Below, one piece after another: positions 26,246 through 35,048 of a DNA stretch of 64,000 bases. Numbering within the stretch: position 1 is the stretch's first letter; every line of letters starts with the position of its first letter. The translations under genes and the position numbers were made by a program. The notes under the pieces were generated by a model, which saw only the letters and a list, made by a program, of their open reading frames with translations, made no database searches and was not told where the DNA came from. The DNA comes from JAJCYX01 sp965243825 (GTDB lineage Bacteria; Chloroflexota; Dehalococcoidia; Lucifugimonadales; Lucifugimonadaceae), in the NCBI GenBank assembly GCA_965243825.1, contig CBDEVT010000001.1:2604001-2668000 (forward strand), in the 5' to 3' direction.

Positions 26246-27811
26246 TCACTGCCGCACTTCGGCGAGCTTAACCTCTCCGTCATCAACGTTATAAACGTGT
26301 GTTGCGATCTCATCGACTATCGCCGGATCGTGGCTTGCGCAGATGATGGTCCCATCGTATTCGTCAAGAGCAGAAAGCAACTCTTCTCTCGTGACAGCGT
26401 CCAGGTGGTTAGTCGGTTCGTCGAGCAACAACACGTTGTTAGGTTCGATCAGAAACTTAGCCAGGGCCAGGCGACTTTTCTCGCCTCCGGACAGCATCGA
26501 GACGGATTTGAACACATCGTCATTGCTGAACAGAAACCGACCCAGTACCCCACGCAGCGTTCCGTCTGGTTCGTCACCAGCAGCCTTTCTTACCTCACCC
26601 AGCACAGTTTCCTTGCGATCCAGTGACTCATCCTGATGCTGGGCGTAATAACCGACTCGAGCTCGTTCTGCCCATCTGACGAATCCTTCGGTCGCTCCCA
26701 CCTCTCCCGCAAGGATGCGAAGCAAAGTTGATTTGCCACCGCCGTTGGGTCCGACCAGTGCAATCTTTTGGCCTCGTTCTATCTCAAGTTCGACATCCAG
26801 TAAAACAGGCGATCCTTCCCATTCGTGCCCGAGCGAATCCACTTCAAGCACAACCCGTTCAACTCGTCCGGTGGACCTGATACGGAACTGGGTGGTCGAA
26901 GCGGTCTCAGGTCTGTCGATTCGTTCGATCTTTTCCAGCATCTTCACTCGGCTCTGAACTTGCCGGGCTTTCGTTGCCTTAGATCTGAATCTCTCGATAA
27001 AGCGCTCCTGGCGGGCAATCTGCCTTTGCTGCCGCTCAGCGGCTCCGAGTTGTTGCTCGTCGTTGGCAGCACGCTGATCAAGGAAGGATGAGTAGTTACC
27101 GGCATACTGAACTACTTGCCCTCGCTCGATGCTCAGGATCTTCGTGACTACATGGTCTAGAAATTCACCGTCGTGAGTAACGATTAGCAATGTGCCCGGA
27201 TAGGACGCCAATTCTTCCTGAAGCCAGTGACGCGCTGAACGATCGAGATGATTGGTTGGCTCGTCAAGAAGCAGATGTTTCGGTTGCCGTACGAGGATCT
27301 TTGCCAGGGAAATTCGCATCCTCCAGCCACCTGAGAACTCGCCACAGAGCTTGTCCATATCCTTTTTGCTGAAGCCGAGACCTTCGGTCACCCTGCTGAT
27401 ATCAGGTTCGGCTCGTGTGCCACCAAGGATTCGAAACCTGTCTTGAGCACGATCGAACTCGGTCGAAAGTTCCTGAACTCGTTCAGGATTTTCGATCATC
27501 TCGGCTTCTATATCGGCGATCCGCCGTCGCACCTCGTTTGCCTCAGGTAGAGCGTTCCACATCTCCTCCCTTAGAGGCAAATCAAGCCCGATGTCCGACT
27601 CCTGGCGCAAATACGCAAGTTCCCCACCTGACACGATTGCACGTCCAGAAGAAGGAGTCATCTGACCGGCAATAAGTTGAAGGAGTGTGGATTTCCCTGC
27701 ACCGTTTGGGCCAACCAACCCGACGCGCTGGTCGTCGGATACCACGAAGCTTGCCGGTGCAAAGAGCTGCCGCGCGCCGAACGACATTGCGAGGTTTTCT
27801 GCGGAGATCAT
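26246..27811 (-). CDS. ABC-F family ATP-binding protein
   Basis: Soluble tandem-ATPase of 521 aa that acts on ribosomes (EttA/Uup/YheS-type, or antibiotic-resistance ABC-F). Two nucleotide-binding domains: first Walker A GPNGAGKST, signature GEFSGGWRMR, Walker B LLLDEPTNHLD; second Walker A GPNGGGKST, signature LSGGEKSRLALAK, Walker B LLLDEPTNHLD. A basic, helical linker rich in R/K/Q (the P-site tRNA-interaction motif region) separates them at ~240-300. No transmembrane domain. Start ATG at 27811, divergent from the flavin-dependent oxidoreductase across 338 bp. Confidence 0.93.
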   Translation of the reverse strand: MISAENLAMSFGARQLFAPASFVVSDDQRVGLVGPNGAGKSTLLQLIAGQMTPSSGRAIVSGGELAYLRQESDIGLDLPLREEMWNALPEANEVRRRIADIEAEMIENPERVQELSTEFDRAQDRFRILGGTRAEPDISRVTEGLGFSKKDMDKLCGEFSGGWRMRISLAKILVRQPKHLLLDEPTNHLDRSARHWLQEELASYPGTLLIVTHDGEFLDHVVTKILSIERGQVVQYAGNYSSFLDQRAANDEQQLGAAERQQRQIARQERFIERFRSKATKARQVQSRVKMLEKIERIDRPETASTTQFRIRSTGRVERVVLEVDSLGHEWEGSPVLLDVELEIERGQKIALVGPNGGGKSTLLRILAGEVGATEGFVRWAERARVGYYAQHQDESLDRKETVLGEVRKAAGDEPDGTLRGVLGRFLFSNDDVFKSVSMLSGGEKSRLALAKFLIEPNNVLLLDEPTNHLDAVTREELLSALDEYDGTIICASHDPAIVDEIATHVYNVDDGEVKLAEVRQ

Positions 27812-28149
27812 GCTGATTTAAATCCAGGACTGAGAGTTTGAAGTCACACGTAATAAATGGATGCGCCGAACACACCCATGTATCGACAACCACTTGAGAG
27901 TTGTCGTATGTCACTTACTCAATCAGCAGCATCTATTCCGATTCCTGAACCTGGTGACTATCACCGAACCCGTTGAAGTTTGGCAGTGGGCTCGTCCACC
28001 TCTTCAGAATAACCGAACTAACTCGATGACTGCCGTTTCCTGAAACCCAATATTCCTTCGATAGGATCCGGACAAAACAGCCGATCTGCCAACGAATCCG
28101 GGGTTTAACGAATGCAGGGCAGGGCTATCATCTGCTGATAAATCCCGGC
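27812..28149. other. Divergent intergenic region
   Basis: No gene supported. It should hold the promoters of the ABC-F gene (minus) and the flavin oxidoreductase gene (plus). I see no clear operator or terminator. Confidence 0.5.
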
Positions 28150-29064
28150 TTGAAATTCCAGCAGGAACCGATATTGCAGCTAGGCGTTATCTACCCACAG
28201 ACCGAGTTACCCCGCGATCCTGAAACGATCCGTTCTTACGTTCAGGCCGTTGAGGCGATGGGCTACCGACACATTGCCGCATATGACCACGTCATCGGAG
28301 CCAACCCGGCTTCTCGGCCAGGCTGGCGAGGAACTTACGACGTCGACGACGCGTTCATGGAGCCTCTGACCCTCTTCAGTTTTATGGCTGGAGTAGCGAA
28401 AAAGCTCAGTTTTGCAACAAGTGTCCTGATCCTCCCTCAACGCCAGACCGTTCTCGTGGCCAAGCAGGCTGCGACACTCGATGTACTCTCCCGCGGCCGT
28501 CTCCGATTGGGTATCGGAGTTGGATGGAACAGCGTTGAATATGAAGCACTGGGAGAACGGTTTGAAAACCGCGGTCAAAGAGTCGAGGAGCAGGTCGACT
28601 TAATGCGTCGGCTCTGGTCGAACCGGTCCACCAGTTTGGACGGTAAGTGGCATATTGTGAGCGACTCAGGCGTCAATCCACTTCCGGTTCAGAGACCAAT
28701 CCCAATCTGGATGGGTGGTGGCGCCGAAACGGTGATCAAGCGCATCGCGCGTATGGCCGATGGCTGGATGCCGCAGTTTTCACCTGACTCGCGAGGAAAG
28801 GCGTTGTTCGATCGTATGCGTACCTATGCAGAAGAGTTCGGACGTGATCCGGACAAGATCGGATTGGATGGAACTGTCCCCGCACGGGGTGAAGATGCAG
28901 ACGGTTGGGCTGAGCAGGTAACTCGTTGGCGGGAAATAGGTGCCACACATGTCAGCGTGACGACGATGGGCAACGAAGGTACGGACAGCCGAACACTGGA
29001 TTCGCACCTTGAGCGACTAAGACGTTTGCAGGATGCGCTCGCTGCTCAGAAGATGGTCGTCTGA
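28150..29064 (+). CDS. LLM-class F420/flavin-dependent oxidoreductase
   Basis: Bacterial-luciferase-like TIM barrel of 304 aa. FMN/F420-site features: LQLGVIYPQTELP, GYRHIAAYDHVIG, FATSVLILPQRQTVLVAKQ, LGIGVGWNSVEYEALG and IPIWMGGG (the phosphate-binding loop). These are classical for the TIGR03619/LLM group. Genomes of the SAR202 type are known to carry many flavin-dependent monooxygenases of this superfamily. The substrate is unknown. Start TTG at 28150. Stands alone with no obvious operon partner. Confidence 0.9.
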   Translation: MKFQQEPILQLGVIYPQTELPRDPETIRSYVQAVEAMGYRHIAAYDHVIGANPASRPGWRGTYDVDDAFMEPLTLFSFMAGVAKKLSFATSVLILPQRQTVLVAKQAATLDVLSRGRLRLGIGVGWNSVEYEALGERFENRGQRVEEQVDLMRRLWSNRSTSLDGKWHIVSDSGVNPLPVQRPIPIWMGGGAETVIKRIARMADGWMPQFSPDSRGKALFDRMRTYAEEFGRDPDKIGLDGTVPARGEDADGWAEQVTRWREIGATHVSVTTMGNEGTDSRTLDSHLERLRRLQDALAAQKMVV

Positions 29065-29138
29065 GATATCGGTCGTCGCCGACAGGAGTCATTGGCGTCT
29101 ACGTTAGTGGCTTTTCGGGACTCCCAATTGCCAACTGG

Positions 29139-29864
29139 CTATGTCGCTCGCTCGAAAGCATTGCCATTCAGTACCGGCACCGTAGTGTTCGCATCCAGTT
29201 CTCCGGCCAACTCGACGTCTCTGGTGAATCCACGCTCGATCAGTTGTCTGCCTGATGAACACTTTGCAAGACGTTCTTCGAGAAAAGGCTTAGCTTCCTG
29301 AAAAGCGTCGTTAGCACTCTGTGCTTCTGGAGATCGAGTGCCAGCCAGTCCACTGATGACTGCCCCTGCTCCAATCAGGTCCTCGTACGCAGGTCTTATC
29401 GAATCGTCGTCCCAGCGTTCCCCGGCCGGAACAAGAGAGACCGTTCGTTTGCCACGATTGATCCACTCAGCGACTCCTGAAGCGTTTCTGAGTGATCCTG
29501 CAACAACTATCGCCCCACCAACAGCCGCTTTGAACGAAAGGTTAGAGCCGTTGGGAGATGGAATAACCACACGCCTACCGCTTTGGATGTTATTCAGCGA
29601 ATTCGGTGAGAGACTCAGTTCTCCCGGAGCTGAGCTTCTTTTACGAACCAGTTCTGCGTCGTTAGATTCGGCGTATGTTGCAGCATCATGATGATCCGGC
29701 GGATAGGGCAAAACCGTTGCATCCCGGCTCACCGCGATCACCACTGATGTAGTGAAAGAAAGGACATCTACAACGACGATCACATCAGATGCTGCCAGGT
29801 GGTCTAGCCCTTGTACGCCCCACTCAAGCCGAATATCAAAGTCTTGTTGATCGTAGTAGGGCAT
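29139..29864 (-). CDS. comB: 2-phosphosulfolactate phosphatase family protein (ComB)
   Basis: 241-aa member of the ComB family, which removes phosphate from 2-phospho-3-sulfolactate in coenzyme M-type pathways and occurs widely in bacteria with unknown roles. Diagnostic segments: VIVVVDVLSFTTSVVIAV, RKRSSAPGELSLSPNSL, RRVVIPSPNGSNLSF and VVAGSLRNASGVAEW. Start ATG at 29864. It is followed by the minus-strand aminotransferase coding region on the upstream side. No sulfolactate-pathway partner is visible nearby, so the substrate is uncertain. Confidence 0.85.
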   Translation of the reverse strand: MPYYDQQDFDIRLEWGVQGLDHLAASDVIVVVDVLSFTTSVVIAVSRDATVLPYPPDHHDAATYAESNDAELVRKRSSAPGELSLSPNSLNNIQSGRRVVIPSPNGSNLSFKAAVGGAIVVAGSLRNASGVAEWINRGKRTVSLVPAGERWDDDSIRPAYEDLIGAGAVISGLAGTRSPEAQSANDAFQEAKPFLEERLAKCSSGRQLIERGFTRDVELAGELDANTTVPVLNGNAFERAT

Positions 29865-29961
29865 GATGCGAAATCTACTGACGCACCTGACTTAACACCA
29901 GGTGCATCGGACTCGTCGATGTCTGTGCCGCAAGCGAAAGTCGCAAGGAGATTTCGGCCGA

Positions 29962-31170
29962 CTACATCACTCCATGTTTGCGGAACAACTGGGCCAGTAA
30001 CGCCATTCCGTCGTAGTTCTTTTCGGGAGTCTCGAAAGCGAAGCAGAGGCGCGCCATGTTCTGTCCATCGCCATTTGGAGCAAAGTTGGTACCAGCCAGG
30101 TAACCGACGCCTCCTTCGAACACTTCGTCTCTTATCGCAGAGATGTCGTTGCCGTCCGGCATAGTCAGCCATGAGTAGCAGCCGCCCTGTGGTTGCGACA
30201 GCGTCGCGCCGCTACCGGCGAAGTGCTCCCTAAATCCTTTTTGCATTGCGTCGTTCTTCTCTTTCAGAAGTGGATTAAACGATTCGCGATGCTTGTGCAG
30301 GTTCTCTTTCAGATAACCGGTGATGGCGTATGCAGCAAACTGATTGGGACCTGAGCCATGCTTGAAGCTAAGGGCGCGTTCGGTTAGCGCTGGGGACGCC
30401 ACGAAGTATCCCATGCGGAGACCCGGTGCAATCAACTTGGAGAACGACGCGACGTGCATGACGATACCGCTATCGTCAATTGCCCGGAATGCCGGCTGCG
30501 CATCGCCATCAAACCGGAGGTCTATGTAGCATTCGTCCTCCATGATCGGGAGGCCGTATTTATGACAGATATCCAAGATGGCCCGCCTGCGAGCCTCTGG
30601 AAGTGTCGAACCTGTCGGATTCTGGTTCTCGGCGATGGTGTAGAGCCACTTTGGCTTGCGACCCTCAGCCGTTAAGCGATCGATCGTCTCCTCCAACGCT
30701 TCAGGAATCAGGCCCTGCTCGTCTATCGGAGCGCCAACTACGTCGGCCTGGAATTTATACAGTTGGTTGAGAGTACCCCCGTACACGAACTGCTCAGTCA
30801 GCACTACATCCCCGGGATTAGTCAGAGCCTGAATTAGAAGCGCAATAGCCTCACCGGAGCCCGCCGTCAGGACAATGCCGTCCGCATCAACATCAATGTT
30901 CCGGTCGGACTTCAGCTTTTCCGATGTGTACTCGCGCAGTTCAGGTGAGCCAAGAACGTGAGGGTAGTAGGCCATCTCACGTGCAACCTGTTCGCCGTCA
31001 GAGTCAACTTTTGCTTTCAGCGCATCGATCAATCCGTACATCGGTAGGGTTTCGGGAGCTGGATACGCGACCGCGAAGTCATATTTGGCGTGAGCGACTT
31101 TGCGAATGGGCGTTGCTTCCGCTCGTTCGGAGAAAAGATTGTCGAAGTTGAACTTCTGAGTAGTTGTCAT
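29962..31170 (-). CDS. PLP-dependent aminotransferase class I/II
   Basis: Fold-type I transaminase of 402 aa, close in layout to 2-aminoadipate/MocR-type aminotransferases but without the GntR domain. PLP lysine in HVASFSKLIAPGLRMGY; Asn-Pro motif ENQNPTGSTLP; Asp in MEDECYIDLRF. The start ATG at 31170 (TTTQKFNF) is the natural one; the frame runs earlier to 31293, but that extension (rich in Pro/Arg) has no domain. Substrate unknown. Confidence 0.9.
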   Translation of the reverse strand: MTTTQKFNFDNLFSERAEATPIRKVAHAKYDFAVAYPAPETLPMYGLIDALKAKVDSDGEQVAREMAYYPHVLGSPELREYTSEKLKSDRNIDVDADGIVLTAGSGEAIALLIQALTNPGDVVLTEQFVYGGTLNQLYKFQADVVGAPIDEQGLIPEALEETIDRLTAEGRKPKWLYTIAENQNPTGSTLPEARRRAILDICHKYGLPIMEDECYIDLRFDGDAQPAFRAIDDSGIVMHVASFSKLIAPGLRMGYFVASPALTERALSFKHGSGPNQFAAYAITGYLKENLHKHRESFNPLLKEKNDAMQKGFREHFAGSGATLSQPQGGCYSWLTMPDGNDISAIRDEVFEGGVGYLAGTNFAPNGDGQNMARLCFAFETPEKNYDGMALLAQLFRKHGVM

Positions 31171-31419
31171 TGTTTCCGAGGTCCCGTGTTTTTTTTGGAG
31201 ATTCCGGTGGTCATACCGAGTTGGCGACAGTGTAGACCCGCGGGCAGGCGCAGGCAATTTGATTGTTGGCCTAGGCTGGGTTGATCCCAGCACACCGTTC
31301 TTAGTAAATGTTTTGTTCTCATTCGGGACAGGGAGAATTGGGGCTACACTGCCGGCATGCCGTCGAAGCTGAATCGTTCAAGGCCGTTTTTTTTTAAGAT
31401 CGCCTGAGAGGAACAAACC

Positions 31420-32448
31420 ATGAGAGGCATCCGTTTTCTGGGTAAATCTTTCGCTGAGACCGGCGACTTTCCGGATTTAGAGCCCGGGCCAAACGAGGTG
31501 CTGATCAGATTGCGTAGCTCGGGTCTCTGTGGATCTGACTTGAAGCGGTATCGTGAAGATCTCTCTGGGCAGGCTGTGGATATCCGTCCCGGTCATGAAC
31601 CCTGCGGTGAAGTCGTCGCTCTGGGACAGGGCGTTTCGCTAGTGTCCGTTGGTGATCGGATCATGCAGCATCACTACGATGGTTGTTTGCGATGCTTCTA
31701 CTGTCGTTCAGGTTGGCAGCAACTCTGTCCTGTGACTGAAAAGCGCGGTTACTACGGTGGAACTCGCCACGGCGGTCACGGTGACTACATGACTGCTCAC
31801 GAGTCGACCTGCGTGAAGGTGCCGGACGAGGTGTCCTTTGAAGAAGGTGCGTATCTCGCATGCGGAGCCAGTACCGCTTTTCATGCCCTTAAGAAGCTGG
31901 AAGTGTCGGGCAGAGATGTTCTGGCAGTATTCGGGCAAGGTCCCGTAGGTCTGGCCGCCACAATGTTCGGTGAGGCTATGGGTGCACGTGTGATTGCGGT
32001 GGATATCAACGCTGAGCGCCTCAAAATGGCTTCAGATGCAGGTGCGTGGAAGACGATCGACAATTCAGACGGTACTGCCGTCGACCAGATCAAAGAACTG
32101 ACACATGGTGAGGGTGCGGATTCGACACTCGAAGCAGCCGGACTGCCCGCCACGCGAGTCGCAGCAGCGGAAGCAGCGAGAGTTTTTGGTAAATCCTGCC
32201 TGGTGGGGGAGGGCGGCGAAGTTACCTACGAGCCGACTCCGCACATCATTCATCGCCACCTGACCTTGATCGGTTCTTGGACATTTTCCACATTCGGCCT
32301 GGCGGAAGCGGCCCAGTTCGTTGCCGATCGACGAGTACCGCTAGACTCACTGATCACAGAAAGATGCTCTATCGAAGATGGCCCGATGGCTTACACATCT
32401 TTCTCAGGTGGCACACCGGGTAAATTCGTGATCTCGTGGCCAGAATAA
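31420..32448 (+). CDS. Zinc-dependent medium-chain alcohol dehydrogenase
   Basis: 342-aa MDR enzyme, NAD(P)-dependent. Catalytic zinc ligand region SGLCGSDLKRY, GHEPCGEVVALG (the GHE motif), and a structural zinc cluster CLRCFYCRSGWQQLC. Rossmann motif FGQGPVGLAATMFGEAMGA and a basic/hydrophobic acidic end VIAVDINAERL suggest NAD(H). The substrate is probably a polyol or alcohol but not inferable. RBS GAGAGGA just before the ATG at 31420. A strong 13-bp hairpin follows the stop. Confidence 0.92.
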   Translation: MRGIRFLGKSFAETGDFPDLEPGPNEVLIRLRSSGLCGSDLKRYREDLSGQAVDIRPGHEPCGEVVALGQGVSLVSVGDRIMQHHYDGCLRCFYCRSGWQQLCPVTEKRGYYGGTRHGGHGDYMTAHESTCVKVPDEVSFEEGAYLACGASTAFHALKKLEVSGRDVLAVFGQGPVGLAATMFGEAMGARVIAVDINAERLKMASDAGAWKTIDNSDGTAVDQIKELTHGEGADSTLEAAGLPATRVAAAEAARVFGKSCLVGEGGEVTYEPTPHIIHRHLTLIGSWTFSTFGLAEAAQFVADRRVPLDSLITERCSIEDGPMAYTSFSGGTPGKFVISWPE

Positions 32449-32470
32449 GGATGCCGAACTATCCAAACAG

Positions 32471-32502
32471 CAAGAAGCGCAGGACTCTTCCTGCGCTTCT
32501 TG
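32471..32502. terminator. Strong bidirectional terminator hairpin between the alcohol dehydrogenase and rpoD
   Basis: Perfect 13-bp stem 32471-32483 with 32490-32502 around the 6-nt loop ACTCTT, 23 nt after the alcohol-dehydrogenase stop and 39 nt beyond the rpoD stop on the other strand. The following plus-strand sequence is AT-rich but not a clean U tract. Confidence 0.8.
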
Positions 32503-32540
32503 ATTCATCTATTTGATTGGCCAGGAAAGCCGGGACTCAC

Positions 32541-34046
32541 CTAAGCGAGCAACTCCCGCAACTCTGCGACGTGTGAATCGCCTCGCAGACGGCCAAGTGC
32601 CTTGCGTTCGATCTGCCTGATGCGCTCGCGTGTCAGTGAGAGTTCTCCGCCGATTTCCTCAAGCGTTCGCGGCCGGCCATCAGCAAGGCCGAATCGAAGT
32701 TCGAGGACGCGCCTTTCACGTTCACTCAGGTGAGCCAGTGCACGGTCCACCTGCTCTCGCATTGAAGACTGAGCTGCGACATCTGCAGGTGCAGGTGCGC
32801 CACGGTCCTCGATCAGATCCCCGAGTTCGTTCTCGGCATCTTCACCGATCGGAGTTTCAAGTGAAACCGGCTCCTGCGACATCTGCAGGATCTCGGCAAC
32901 CCTCTCAATTGGCAGGTCGACACGCTCGGCCAACTCTTCAACGGTTGGCTCACGGTTTAGCTCTTGTCCGAGCTCTCGTCTCGCTCGCATGATCTTGTTC
33001 AGCGTTTCAACAACGTGAACAGGAATTCGGATCGTTCTTGCCTGGTCTGCAATCGCCCGAGTGATTCCCTGCCTGATCCACCAGGTCGCGTACGTCGAGA
33101 ACTTGAAACCTTTTCTGAAGTCAAACTTCTCGATGGCCCTCATGAGGCCAATGTTGCCCTCCTGGATCAGATCAAGCATGGAAAGGCCTCTGTTCAGGTG
33201 CTTCTTGGCAACCGAAACCACAAGGCGAAGGTTCGCTTCACCAAGGTGGCGTCGCGCCTTTTCACCCTCGTCGCGTACACGCATGAAATGCGAATCCAGC
33301 ACGGTGGACAGCGGTGCCAGAGCAGCACCCAGGCTTTCCTCAACAGCATCTGGTGTCTTAGCCAGTTCCGGATCTTCACCAACAAGCTCGGTCAAGTCCG
33401 GGGGAACCAGCCTCGGCAGCACTGAAAGCTCAACCAGGAGCTTGTGCGCATCTTCTGGCTCAACTCCGACGGCGTCAGAGATGTAGTTGATTAGATCCTC
33501 ATCCCGTCTGCCATCGAGTACCGTGCGAAGCGTCGGGTCTGAGATGATCGACGATAGAGAGAGTGGAGTAGAAAGACCGTGGAACTTCGCAACGAAGTTC
33601 GCAGTGTCGGCTGCGGAACCCATTCGCCGAAGGATTTCTGCGGTGACTACCTCCGGTGCAGGTGCGGGCGCTTCGTCGCCTGCCTCTTCACCATTGATCT
33701 CTTTTTCGATCTGCTCAAGCCACTGGGCAAGCTCAACAGCTCTCGCGAGAACAACCTCGTCGTCCGCGGTCAGCAGGGCGACTCGTCCGATCTCGCGTAG
33801 ATACATTCTGACCGTGTCTTCGGTCAGCTCAGATTGATCAGGCTCCAACATCTGTTGGAGTTGTCCTGCGGCCTCGACGTTGCGAGCCGCTTCCCACATG
33901 TCCAATTCGGACCTTGTGAGGGCACTCGGCGAATCCACTGATCCCTGATTCGCCTCGTCATCGTCATCGGCCATGGAGGAGGCAGCGGAGAACCCAGTCT
34001 CGATTACCTCGTCCTCACCCTCTATTCCCCGTTCAGTAACGGCCAA
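32541..34046 (-). CDS. rpoD: Primary RNA polymerase sigma factor (RpoD/SigA)
   Basis: Housekeeping sigma-70, 501 aa. Region 1.2 at ~75-105 (DTVRMYLREIGRVALL), region 2 with the -10-binding helix DLIQEGNIGLMRAIEKFDFRKG and KFSTYATWWIRQ, the region-3 RTIRIPVHV, and region 4 with the helix-turn-helix EIGGELSLTRERIRQIE. An acidic, low-complexity N-terminus (~1-70) replaces a classical region 1.1. A ~160-residue nonconserved stretch separates regions 1.2 and 2. Start TTG at 34046, AAAGGA ~10 nt upstream. Strong promoter upstream at 34271-34300. Confidence 0.95.
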   Translation of the reverse strand: MAVTERGIEGEDEVIETGFSAASSMADDDDEANQGSVDSPSALTRSELDMWEAARNVEAAGQLQQMLEPDQSELTEDTVRMYLREIGRVALLTADDEVVLARAVELAQWLEQIEKEINGEEAGDEAPAPAPEVVTAEILRRMGSAADTANFVAKFHGLSTPLSLSSIISDPTLRTVLDGRRDEDLINYISDAVGVEPEDAHKLLVELSVLPRLVPPDLTELVGEDPELAKTPDAVEESLGAALAPLSTVLDSHFMRVRDEGEKARRHLGEANLRLVVSVAKKHLNRGLSMLDLIQEGNIGLMRAIEKFDFRKGFKFSTYATWWIRQGITRAIADQARTIRIPVHVVETLNKIMRARRELGQELNREPTVEELAERVDLPIERVAEILQMSQEPVSLETPIGEDAENELGDLIEDRGAPAPADVAAQSSMREQVDRALAHLSERERRVLELRFGLADGRPRTLEEIGGELSLTRERIRQIERKALGRLRGDSHVAELRELLA

Positions 34047-34270
34047 TTAATCCGTTTCCTTTCGGTAGTGACCACGTAGCCACAGTTTCTACGATCATGC
34101 GCTACGCGGGCGCGCACCAAGCTGCGTGACTAATGCTGCCTCTTGGTGGCAGCAACTTGGAATGGTGGCTCTCACCCAGTTAGATGACGGGCAGGCCGGC
34201 CACGGTTCCAACCCATGGCAGGTTGTTTTTGCGTTATTAATAGTCTGCCTAGCGATGCGCGCAACTTAAA
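34047..34270 (-). other. Long 5' leader of rpoD
   Basis: Between the inferred -10 box and the rpoD start lies about 220 nt of untranslated sequence on the minus strand, with a 6-bp hairpin GCTGCC/GGCAGC at 34135-34153 and GC-rich segments. No coding frame is convincing. The remaining sequence to 34532 is AT-rich and contains no gene I can support. A structured leader could mean post-transcriptional control of sigma synthesis. Confidence 0.4.
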
Positions 34271-34300
34271 ATTATACACCTTTTACGTTATACGTGACAA
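34271..34300 (-). promoter_or_regulatory. sigma-70-type promoter for rpoD
   Basis: On the minus strand TTGTCA (34295-34300) and TATAAT (34271-34276) are separated by 18 bp, a near-consensus pair about 225 nt upstream of the rpoD start. Confidence 0.75.
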
Positions 34301-34532
34301 TTTGTTTACCGTATTTCGTAACAATTGGCCTCACGGACAGCCAGGTGCGCATTCCTGAGTTCAGGCACTCACGAAACGTCAAAAATCTCGTAGTTGCAGG
34401 TCGAATTTCGTATTGTGGTTTTTGGCGCTAATTCCTATGCGCCGGGTGCATTACGGTGTCACGAAGGCCGTTTCCCTGCCAGGATTTCTGGTCGTCGAAG
34501 AACTGACAGTCAGCAGAAAACAACGAATCCGG

Positions 34533-35048
34533 TTAATCGACTTCAGGTAAGTCAGCACATGCAGCGAACGAGTTGAAGCTGTTGTCGTCAACACTGACCA
34601 CTAAAGTAAGGTCACCAGCAGTCAAGTCTTCCATTGAGTAGTCCCTCAGCTCCTGCCTTAAGATTCCACCAATTGCGTCGTCTAGTGAATCCTCAAAACC
34701 TTCTGGGCTTGGACATTGACCGCGCCTTAGTGTGACGGTCTGTGCCGGCACACCGGGAGATAGCCGAATCTCGACATGAGAAGTGTCCCCGCGTCGCGTG
34801 AAAACCGCATTCCCTTGTTGCGGACTGCCGTTGATTGCAAGGTTGACTTCGAATTGCTGCACATCACCTTCGAACGAAGTGATGATCGGTTCAGGTGTGC
34901 TAGTGGGATTAGGTACTGGCGTAGTTAGCACAACTCCATCCGGCACAGGGGTGGCGCTGCCTCCGGAGCAACCGATCGATACCGCAATGACCAGACCAAC
35001 CAAAACGGTGACAACAATCTCTGTTTTCAACTTCATTGAAGATTTCAC
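34533..35048 (-). CDS. Secreted lipoprotein of unknown function
   Basis: 171-aa protein with a lipoprotein signal: charged start, hydrophobic stretch IVVTVLVGLVIAVSIGC with the lipobox Cys, then a Pro/Thr linker (TTPVPNPTSTPEP) and a folded domain of ~100 residues with two Cys in the C-terminal part. The domain begins FEGDVQQFEVNLAING and has beta-strand spacing; family not recognised. The GTG at 35048 overlaps the TGA of the upstream aminotransferase; an ATG at 35036 is the alternative. Likely outer-surface anchored and translationally coupled. Confidence 0.75.
   Translation of the reverse strand: MKSSMKLKTEIVVTVLVGLVIAVSIGCSGGSATPVPDGVVLTTPVPNPTSTPEPIITSFEGDVQQFEVNLAINGSPQQGNAVFTRRGDTSHVEIRLSPGVPAQTVTLRRGQCPSPEGFEDSLDDAIGGILRQELRDYSMEDLTAGDLTLVVSVDDNSFNSFAACADLPEVD

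Noticed and set aside
27908..27976. A 22-codon frame ending in TGA in the ABC-F/LLM intergenic region as a mini selenoprotein
   Set aside because: No conserved redox context, no hairpin and no RBS; the frame ends soon after the TGA.
31375..31400. Poly-T run before the alcohol dehydrogenase as an intrinsic terminator
   Set aside because: There is no stable stem before it and no upstream gene on that strand.
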